From an uncultured Arsenicibacter sp. (GTDB taxonomy: Bacteria; Bacteroidota; Bacteroidia; Cytophagales; Spirosomataceae), in contig NZ_CAMFHL010000159.1 in the NCBI RefSeq assembly GCF_945952095.1, positions 1 through 16,749 of the forward strand: a stretch of 16,749 nucleotides of DNA, in the 5' to 3' direction. Within the stretch, counting starts at the first letter, position 1. Each line of letters opens with the position of its first letter. Below the pieces are notes generated by a model. It saw nothing but the letters and a program-made list of their open reading frames with translations, made no database searches and was not told the DNA's origin. Shown here piece by piece: positions 5,960 to 12,375 of this stretch. A program made the position numbers and the translations under genes.

Positions 5960-8455
5960 ATGAACCAACCCTCGTTTTTTCAGCGTATCCGCCCGCATCT
6001 GATCGTGGTGCTGGGCTTTTTGCTATTGACCTCCATTTACTTTTTACCGGCATGGCAGGGTAAAGAACTACAGATGAACGATGTCCGGCAAGGTAGTGCG
6101 GCAACTATGGAGCTGCGCAATTTTAAAGCCCAGACCGGAGAATTCCCCCTGTGGACCGATGCCGTTTTCAGCGGTATGCCCGCATACATGCTTGCCTTTG
6201 ATTATCCGAACACATTTGTCGGCAATACAGTCAGTGCGGTATTAAGCGTGTTACCCAGCTCGGTAGCGCTTATTTTCGTCTGTATGCTGGTCACCTATAT
6301 TCTGCTTCAGGTAATGGGCATCAACCGCTGGGCGTCTGCTCTGGGCGGGGCGGCCTATGCCATGGGCTCCTATATCTTCATCAGCCTTGACGCCGGCCAC
6401 GTCTCGAAAGTAATGGCCCTGGCCTACGCGCCTGGTATTCTGGCCGGTATCATACTTACCATGCGCGGCAAATACGTTGTCGGCGGTGCGCTGACAGCCT
6501 TGTTTATGTGTCTGGAGATTGGGGCAAACCACGTTCAGATTACGTATTACCTCTTCATGACCATCGGCATTTACGTGCTGCTCGAAGGCATTCACCTGAT
6601 CCGCAGCGGTAACGGTAAGCAGCTTGGCATTGCTCTGGCCGTCTTGCTGGTGGCGGGTGGCATCGGTGCCGGCAGCTTCAGCAAACGTCTGCTGGTGCTG
6701 AATCAATACTCTAAAGAATCGATCCGGGGCGGTACGGAATTAACCGCTAAAACAACCGCGCAGGGCAAACCGGGGCAGGCAACCGCTAAAGCCGCCCCGC
6801 AGAATGGCCTCGACGAAAGCTATGCCTTTTCCTACAGCTACGAACTGCCGGAAATCCTGACGCTCCTGATTCCGAACGTGTATGGCGGTGCGTCGAACGG
6901 CGGGCTTGATCAATCGTCGGCGTTCTACAATGCCATGGTCAACCGGGGCGTCGATCCCTCGGCGGCCAAACAGTTTGCCGAACTGGGGGCACCGGTGTAT
7001 TGGGGCGATATGCCGATCAACGGCGGACCGGCCTATGCCGGTGCGGTGCTGGTTTTTCTGTTTATACTGGGCATGGTCTTCTCCGAAAACCGCATCAAAT
7101 GGTACCTGCTCGCCTCAACGGTATTAATGCTTATTATTGCCTGCGGCAAGAACCTGCTGTTTATCAACGGATTGTTCTTCGACCTGCTGCCTTATTTCAA
7201 TAAGTTCCGGGCCGTAACGATGGCGCTCAACCTGGTTCAGCTGTTTATTGCCGCCGGAGCTGCCCTTGGCATACAGGCGCTGGTTGATCAGAAGCCAACG
7301 TTCGCACAACTGCGTAAACCATTAATGATCAGCTTTATTGCCACCGGCGGTCTGGCGTTGATTCTGGCAGTATTGGGTGGTACATTCTTTTCGTTCCGCA
7401 AGGCTACCGATCAGGCGTTTCTGGAGCAGTATTTCGGACAGGCAGCCGGTGAGTTTATTAACGCGCTGGCGCAGGACCGGCTCAGCGTGCTGCGCAGCGA
7501 TGCGTTCCGCTCGTTTATTTTTATTGCCCTGGCGGCCGGTGCGCTGTTCCTGTTTGCGACCAATAAACTGAAACCGGTTATTTTCTATCCGGTCATTCTG
7601 GCGCTGGCCATCATCGACCTGTTTGCCGTGGATAAACGCTATCTGAACAATCAGGACTTTATTTCGAAATCAGACGTTAACGTTCAGTTTGAGCCGACAC
7701 CTGCCGATCAGCAGATTTTACAGGATAAGTCGCTGAACTACCGTGTCTGGGAGCAGGCCGGCGATTTTATGAGCAGCAACCGGGTATCGTACTTCCACAA
7801 ATCAATCGGCGGGTATCACGCGGCTAAGCTGCACCGTTATCAGGACCTGATTGAATATGTGTTCCCGAAAAACACGCTGGCCGTCCTGAACATGCTGAAT
7901 GCCAAATACATCATCCAGCAAAGCATGGATTCGACCGGTCAGGGTGGTGCACCGGTTGCGCAGTTGAACCCCGATGCACTGGGCAATGCGTGGTTTGTTA
8001 AATCGGTACAGCAGGTTGCCAATGCCGACGACGAAATCGCGGCCATTCAGACCTTCAACCCACGCGCAACAGCCATTGTCGATAAGCGTTTTGCCAGCCA
8101 GCTGACGGGCTTACCGGCCTCGCTCGACACAACCGGTACAATTCAGCTGACGAAATATATTCCGGATAACCTGACTTACGAAAGCAACGCCACAGGCGAG
8201 CGTTTTGCCGTATTCTCGGAAATTTACTACCGTGGCGACAGCGACTGGAAGGTAACGATTGATGGCAAGGAAGTGCCACATGTCCGGGCCGATTACACGC
8301 TGCGGGCCATGCGGATTCCGGCCGGCAAGCACACGATCAACTTCCATTTCGATCCGCCGGTTGTGCGCCTTGGCGACACCCTGGATCTGGTCATCAATGC
8401 CGTATTGATTCTGTTCCTGGGCTTCGCCGCCTTCGTTGGCTTTAAACAACCCTAA
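5960..8455 (+). CDS. YfhO family polytopic membrane protein (GT-C-like)
   Basis: An 831-residue inner-membrane protein with roughly a dozen hydrophobic segments. The first (about 14-30) is followed by the family's luminal loop: KELQMNDVRQGSAAT (35-49) and PLWTDAVFSGMPAYML (63-78), with the acidic residues expected of GT-C-fold glycosyltransferases. Long hydrophobic segments alternate with loops up to about residue 570. Then comes an extracytoplasmic region, ending in a beta-rich module with the family signature FSEIYYRGDSDWKVTIDGK (752-770) and a last helix (about 808-829). Firmicute YfhO relatives glycosylate teichoic acids with lipid-linked sugars; Bacteroidota lack these polymers, so the acceptor here is unknown. 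It has its own promoter and stands as a single gene convergent with the TMTC-like gene. The ATG at 5960 is the only sensible start. Confidence 0.88.
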   Translation: MNQPSFFQRIRPHLIVVLGFLLLTSIYFLPAWQGKELQMNDVRQGSAATMELRNFKAQTGEFPLWTDAVFSGMPAYMLAFDYPNTFVGNTVSAVLSVLPSSVALIFVCMLVTYILLQVMGINRWASALGGAAYAMGSYIFISLDAGHVSKVMALAYAPGILAGIILTMRGKYVVGGALTALFMCLEIGANHVQITYYLFMTIGIYVLLEGIHLIRSGNGKQLGIALAVLLVAGGIGAGSFSKRLLVLNQYSKESIRGGTELTAKTTAQGKPGQATAKAAPQNGLDESYAFSYSYELPEILTLLIPNVYGGASNGGLDQSSAFYNAMVNRGVDPSAAKQFAELGAPVYWGDMPINGGPAYAGAVLVFLFILGMVFSENRIKWYLLASTVLMLIIACGKNLLFINGLFFDLLPYFNKFRAVTMALNLVQLFIAAGAALGIQALVDQKPTFAQLRKPLMISFIATGGLALILAVLGGTFFSFRKATDQAFLEQYFGQAAGEFINALAQDRLSVLRSDAFRSFIFIALAAGALFLFATNKLKPVIFYPVILALAIIDLFAVDKRYLNNQDFISKSDVNVQFEPTPADQQILQDKSLNYRVWEQAGDFMSSNRVSYFHKSIGGYHAAKLHRYQDLIEYVFPKNTLAVLNMLNAKYIIQQSMDSTGQGGAPVAQLNPDALGNAWFVKSVQQVANADDEIAAIQTFNPRATAIVDKRFASQLTGLPASLDTTGTIQLTKYIPDNLTYESNATGERFAVFSEIYYRGDSDWKVTIDGKEVPHVRADYTLRAMRIPAGKHTINFHFDPPVVRLGDTLDLVINAVLILFLGFAAFVGFKQP

Positions 8456-8469
8456 CCGGTGATCTGTAC

Positions 8470-8491
8470 GGGCGACCACGTGGGGTCGCCC
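8470..8491. repeat. Palindromic repeat, copy 1 (possible terminator of YfhO)
   Basis: Arms GGGCGACC (8470-8477) and GGTCGCCC (8484-8491) enclose the loop ACGTGG. It lies 15 nt after the YfhO stop codon. The identical 22 bp recurs at 8526-8547 in the same orientation. There is no T run on either side. Confidence 0.85.
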
Positions 8492-8525
8492 TAAATGCAT
8501 TTTCAGGGCAGCCATATCCTAATCA

Positions 8526-8547
8526 GGGCGACCACGTGGGGTCGCCC
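8526..8547. repeat. Palindromic repeat, copy 2, abutting a stop codon
   Basis: Identical in all 22 bp to the copy at 8470-8491. On the minus strand the TAG stop codon of the TPR gene (8550-8548) runs directly into the arm, reading CGTAGGGGCGACC. The two copies fill most of the 92 bp between convergent genes and could form a bidirectional transcription barrier. Confidence 0.85.
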
Positions 8548-10485
8548 CTACGGGTTAATCGCCTGAAGGTTTGACCGGGCTTCGGCGTAATCCGGTTTAA
8601 GGGCGATGGCTTTGCGGATATCGGCGATGGCCCCCGGGCGGTCACCGGTATTGAAGCGGCAGACCCCACGGTTATGCCAGGCGGTGGCATCAGCCGGTTT
8701 GGACTGAATCACTGTGTTATACTCGGCAATTGACTCCGGATACCGTTTGGCAAGCAGTAGCGCATAGGCTCGGTTTGGCCGGATCAGGGTATCATTGGCC
8801 GGATCAAGCTGCATCGCTTTATCAAAATTCTGTACCGCCTCATCCGGACGCGCCCGCATGATGGTAATGCCCCGGTTGTAGAACAAATCACTGCGGCTCC
8901 CGTTCATGCTGATGGCCTTGTCGAACATCGGAATGGCCTTATCCAGCTCTCCTTTCAGGCCATAGGCATTGCCTAGCCCCTCGTACACATGGAAGCGCTC
9001 GGTACCGTCGGCCAAAGCGGCCGAGAAGTGTTCAATTGCCTTGTCGAGCTCGTTCCGTTTGCCGTAATAATCCCCCAGTCCTTCGTGAATCTGATCACAG
9101 GCCGGATATTCGGTCAGCGCGTGGTTCCAGAGTGTTTCGGTATCGTGCCAGACCGCAGCCTGTTTGGTGGTCAGGTAAAAAAAGACCACCGCAAAGACAC
9201 CGGCCACCAGCCTGAACTGCGTTTGTCCTGACGGATTCGCCGGCAGTATATCGGACAGAAACGCGATACTACCAAACAGCAGGCCAAAGTAGGGCAGGTA
9301 ACTATACCGGTCAGCCATCATCGCCGTGCCGACGGTCATAAATTGCAGGACCAGTATGATCGTTGCCAGAAAAAAGCCAAGGCTGAATACCAGCAACCGC
9401 TTTTGGGTCATCAGGCCCCAGACGAGTAGCCCGAGTGCCGCCGCAAATACGACCGGACCAACCCAGTAAATCCCCGCCACCGGCACAAACGCAACGCGGT
9501 CGGGATACGGATAAAAGGCCGACAAGCCAACCGGCACAACCAGTTTGATCAGGTACATTACAAAGCCGTAGCTGCCGTATATGAGCCAGCGCCACGAAAA
9601 CGGCAACGCACTTACCGCACTTTTCTGTTCCAGTATCTGTAGCATACCGTAGAAATCGCCACCCTTCTGCACATTGACCGCGATCCAGCCAAAAAGCAGT
9701 GACAGCAGGAAAAACGGGGCTTTTTCGGCAAGAGCAGCCGGCGAAAAGGCCCTGCGCGGACCGCTTCCCTCCTGCCAGTAATCAATCAGGATCAGCACCA
9801 GCGGCAGCACCACCGCCATTGCCTTCGACAGGCAGGCGAGCACAAACAGGCCAAGGGTTATCCAAAGCCACAGCCGCACATTTTCGCGCCGGTAACGCAG
9901 ATAGGTCAGGCAGGCCAACAGGAAAAATAACGTATACAAGACGTCCTTCCGCTCCGACACCCAGATAACCGACTCAACGTGCATCGGGTGTACGCCCCAG
10001 ATCAGGGCCGTAAAAAAGGCGACCCACGGCGTTGCGGCCAGCTTCGGCAGTGGCCCGGTCTGTAGCAGGCGTTGTGCAAAACGATAAATCAGCAGCGTAT
10101 TACCAAGGTGAATCAGTACGTTTGTGATGATAAACGACGTAGCCGACGGCCCGAACAGCTTATAGTTCAGGGCCAGACTGACCACCGTAAGCGGATGGTA
10201 GTTCAGCGCAACAACGGCTTTCCAGAGGCTGCCCCAGCCATAGACGTCCGGATACAGGAACAGCGGGTTCTCGACCACATATTCCATGTCGTCCCAATCG
10301 ACAAAGTCATTTTTAAAGCCAAAAGAGAACGCCGCCAGCACGGCGACGGCCAGCACCCCCATCAATACTAAGCCGCTGTTAGCGGCGTTTTCGGGCGATG
10401 GCGCAGGAGAAGATACGTTAACGGAGGCGGGTTGTGTTCGTTTTTCTGGTTGAACGGCTGTTTTCGACGGCTTACGCTGGGCCAT
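8548..10485 (-). CDS. TMTC-like GT-C membrane protein with C-terminal TPR repeats
   Basis: A 645-residue inner-membrane protein resembling the transmembrane-and-TPR (TMTC) group of putative protein O-mannosyltransferases. A Pro/Ser-rich cytoplasmic tail (1-37) precedes the first helix (about 38-56). The first loop carries FVDWDDMEYV (61-70) with the Asp pair typical of GT-C active sites. The segment WGVHPMHVESVIWVSERKDV (163-182) and SKAMAVVLPLVLILIDYW (220-237) are the most family-specific stretches; ADRYSYLPYFG (391-401) follows. About ten helices end near residue 440. Residues 465-642 hold about five TPRs, e.g. GLGDYYGKRNELDKAIEHF (469-487) and NRGVCRFNTGDRPGAIADI (605-623). The TPRs should face the periplasm if topology follows TMTC proteins. 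Acceptor and donor are unknown. Its stop codon lies in a palindromic repeat and its start adjoins a long inverted repeat. Confidence 0.85.
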   Translation of the reverse strand: MAQRKPSKTAVQPEKRTQPASVNVSSPAPSPENAANSGLVLMGVLAVAVLAAFSFGFKNDFVDWDDMEYVVENPLFLYPDVYGWGSLWKAVVALNYHPLTVVSLALNYKLFGPSATSFIITNVLIHLGNTLLIYRFAQRLLQTGPLPKLAATPWVAFFTALIWGVHPMHVESVIWVSERKDVLYTLFFLLACLTYLRYRRENVRLWLWITLGLFVLACLSKAMAVVLPLVLILIDYWQEGSGPRRAFSPAALAEKAPFFLLSLLFGWIAVNVQKGGDFYGMLQILEQKSAVSALPFSWRWLIYGSYGFVMYLIKLVVPVGLSAFYPYPDRVAFVPVAGIYWVGPVVFAAALGLLVWGLMTQKRLLVFSLGFFLATIILVLQFMTVGTAMMADRYSYLPYFGLLFGSIAFLSDILPANPSGQTQFRLVAGVFAVVFFYLTTKQAAVWHDTETLWNHALTEYPACDQIHEGLGDYYGKRNELDKAIEHFSAALADGTERFHVYEGLGNAYGLKGELDKAIPMFDKAISMNGSRSDLFYNRGITIMRARPDEAVQNFDKAMQLDPANDTLIRPNRAYALLLAKRYPESIAEYNTVIQSKPADATAWHNRGVCRFNTGDRPGAIADIRKAIALKPDYAEARSNLQAINP

Positions 10486-10486
10486 A

Positions 10487-10533
10487 GTACGGAATTGTAA
10501 AGTTAGGTACGAGCTAATTTACAATTTCCGTAC
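10487..10533. repeat. 20-nt imperfect inverted repeat before the TPR gene
   Basis: Arms 10487-10506 and 10514-10533 are reverse complements apart from one single-base indel each way, with a 7-nt centre (GTACGAG). The left arm ends one nucleotide before the start codon of the TPR gene (ATG at 10485) and contains its only promoter-like sequence. It fills most of the 67-bp gap to the upstream oxidoreductase gene. AT-rich and without a T run, it is not a typical terminator. Confidence 0.8.
10498..10505 (-). promoter_or_regulatory. Possible -7 element of the TPR gene
   Basis: TAACTTTA on the minus strand is a one-mismatch version of TAnnTTTG, 12 nt before the ATG at 10485, lying inside the inverted repeat. 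The same octamer within CTAACTTTAC recurs before the IPT/TIG gene at 14309-14316. Confidence 0.3.
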
Positions 10534-10552
10534 CGAAACCTGCAACCAACGG

Positions 10553-11896
10553 CTAAAACATATACCGGATGTCGGAACTGCGCGTCGGATAAGCCATGAT
10601 GGTCTTTTCAAGCTGGCCGGCCGGTATCCCGAACTTCATGGCCATGGCAAACAGATTTATTACTTCTTCACTGTGGTCGCCCAGCAGGTGAGCCCCCAGC
10701 AGCAGGCCCGTTTCCTTCTCGACAATGGTTTTATAGCCGGATATGCCTTCGTTAATGCGTTTGGAACTATACCAGTCACCGGTTTCGGCGTATGTAACGG
10801 TAATCGTTTTGCCGGTTTCGCGCGCCTTCTCCTCTGTCATACCCACCGACGCCAGCGGCGGAAGGGCAAAAACGACCGACGGTACGGCTGCGTTATCAAA
10901 GGTCTCCACATTATTTTCCAGAATGTTTCTGGCTACCAACCGGCCTTCATAACCGGCCAGTGGCGTCAGTGGCAGGCCTTTTTCGGCCACATCCCCGCAG
11001 GCATACACCGCCGGATTGCCCGGGCATTGCAGGTACTCGTTTACCTTGATGCCTTTCTTTCCGGTTTCGACACCCGCCCGCTCCAGGTTCAGGTCTCCTA
11101 CAGCTGGAGCACGCCCCGCCGCATGTACGACAAGGGCCGTTTGCACCGATGCTGTCTCGTCTCCTTTCCGGTAGCTCACCCGAAACCCCTCGCCTGGCGC
11201 TGACACTTCCGTAACCGACGCTTCCAGGATTACCCGTATACCGGCCGCTTCGGTGGCTTTTACCAGCAAGGCAACCAGATCGGCATCGAAGCCTTCGAGG
11301 GGCCGCCTGCCACGGTGCAGAATCGTTACGTCAGCACCGGCGCGGGCGGCAATGTGGGCAAACTCAAAGGCAATGTAGCCGCCACCGACCATGACAATAG
11401 ACTCCGGCAGCGTTTCCAAAGCCAGAAATCCGGTGCTGTCGATCAGCAGTTCCTCGCCGGGAATATCAAGTTTTACCGGTTTCGCCCCGTTGGCCAGTAC
11501 AATATGGTCAGCCGTCAGCGTCTCCTCCGCAACCTGAATGGTTTGGTTGTCAGTAAACGAAGCCGTACCATGAAACATGGCAATACCGGCATCCGCAAAT
11601 TTCTGCTCCGTATTGACCGGAATCTGGTCCGTGAAGGTTTTTTTGAACGCCATCAACGCCTGCCAGTCCACTTTGGGCTGGTTAATGATGCCTTTGTCAG
11701 CCATATGTTGCGCCCGGGCGACAATCTCCGCTGCACCGACCAGTATTTTCTTGGGGTCACAGCCGCGCTGCGAGCAGGTACCGCCAAACGGCATATCGTC
11801 GATAATGGCAACGGTTTTACCCGTTTCCGACAAGGCAGTAGCAACGGTTGAGCCTGCCGAACCGGTACCAATTACAATGGCGTCAAAGTGTTTCAT
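10553..11896 (-). CDS. Pyridine nucleotide-disulfide oxidoreductase family protein (glutathione/mercuric reductase-like)
   Basis: A 447-residue FAD- and NAD(P)H-dependent enzyme, presumably cytoplasmic. The FAD site is DAIVIGTGSAGSTVA (5-19). The redox-active disulfide motif GGTCSQRGCDPKK (38-50) has Cys41 and Cys46 in the normal C-x4-C spacing. A second GxGxxG-like site, IVMVGGGYIAFEFA, binds NAD(P)H and is followed by the second FAD motif VYACGDVAEKGLPLTPLA. The dimerisation domain is present. Its C-terminal active-site motif, HPTxxE in classical members, reads YPTRSSD here (Tyr436 to Asp442), so the usual His-Glu pair is missing. That excludes confident naming as glutathione reductase, mercuric reductase or lipoamide dehydrogenase. 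It is preceded by the DUF486 gene 15 nt upstream, a likely operon. Confidence 0.88.
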   Translation of the reverse strand: MKHFDAIVIGTGSAGSTVATALSETGKTVAIIDDMPFGGTCSQRGCDPKKILVGAAEIVARAQHMADKGIINQPKVDWQALMAFKKTFTDQIPVNTEQKFADAGIAMFHGTASFTDNQTIQVAEETLTADHIVLANGAKPVKLDIPGEELLIDSTGFLALETLPESIVMVGGGYIAFEFAHIAARAGADVTILHRGRRPLEGFDADLVALLVKATEAAGIRVILEASVTEVSAPGEGFRVSYRKGDETASVQTALVVHAAGRAPAVGDLNLERAGVETGKKGIKVNEYLQCPGNPAVYACGDVAEKGLPLTPLAGYEGRLVARNILENNVETFDNAAVPSVVFALPPLASVGMTEEKARETGKTITVTYAETGDWYSSKRINEGISGYKTIVEKETGLLLGAHLLGDHSEEVINLFAMAMKFGIPAGQLEKTIMAYPTRSSDIRYMF

Positions 11897-11911
11897 AGTA
11901 TGGACAAATTA

Positions 11912-12280
11912 CTATTTTTTGAAAATAAAAAAGACGGCAATGACCAGAAAAACAAAGCCAATGAGGTGATTCCAGGCCAGCTTATCAGACTTGAACAGGT
12001 AGACCGTCATCAGCGTAAATACCGTCAGCGAGACAACCTCCTGAATAACCTTCAGCTGAAACAGGGAAAACGGCCCGCCGGTCTCGTCGGAGCCAATCCG
12101 GTTGGCCGGCACCTGAAACACGTATTCGAAAAAGGCCAGCCCCCAGCTCAGGGCAATTACGCCAAAAAGGGACAGTTTGGCCAGTTGCGGCCATTGTTTT
12201 ACCTGCAGGTGGCCATACCAGGCCAGTGTCATAAATGTATTCGAAATAATCAGCAGCAGTACGCAGTAAAAGCCTTTCAT
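11912..12280 (-). CDS. DUF486 (DMT-like) small membrane protein
   Basis: A 122-residue protein with four hydrophobic segments (about 4-22, 34-53, 76-96, 103-119), the half-size architecture of drug/metabolite transporter-like proteins. The DUF486 signature is FEYVFQVPANRIG (51-63) plus QLKVIQEVVSL (75-85), and LAWNHLIGFVFL near the end. Substrate and function are not established; such proteins probably act as dimers. It precedes the flavin oxidoreductase gene by 15 nt and both are probably co-transcribed. No convincing promoter lies in the 26 nt between its start and the terminator of the ABC-F gene upstream, so its expression may rely on read-through. Confidence 0.87.
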   Translation of the reverse strand: MKGFYCVLLLIISNTFMTLAWYGHLQVKQWPQLAKLSLFGVIALSWGLAFFEYVFQVPANRIGSDETGGPFSLFQLKVIQEVVSLTVFTLMTVYLFKSDKLAWNHLIGFVFLVIAVFFIFKK

Positions 12281-12305
12281 AAGTAGCGATTAGTAAAGGG
12301 GCAAT

Positions 12306-12357
12306 AAAAAAGCCTGTACCTAAACCCACCGGCAACGCGGTTAGTTAAGATACAGGC
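12306..12357 (-). terminator. Intrinsic terminator of the ABC-F gene
   Basis: On the minus strand, GCCTGTA (12357-12351) pairs with TACAGGC (12318-12312). Inner pairing of CTAACC with GGTTTAG is possible, and a run of six T (12311-12306) follows directly. It begins 19 nt after the ABC-F stop codon. The hairpin plus T run is a textbook intrinsic terminator, although the loop is large. Confidence 0.65.
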
Positions 12358-12375
12358 CAATGTAGGTATTATTTC

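Noticed and set aside
8470..8547. Possible insertion-sequence ends
   Set aside because: No transposase, and the two copies are direct repeats with only 34 bp between them.
11315..11851. 178-codon plus-strand frame and the similar one at 10673-11203
   Set aside because: Antisense to the disulfide oxidoreductase; composition and lack of motifs mark them as shadows.
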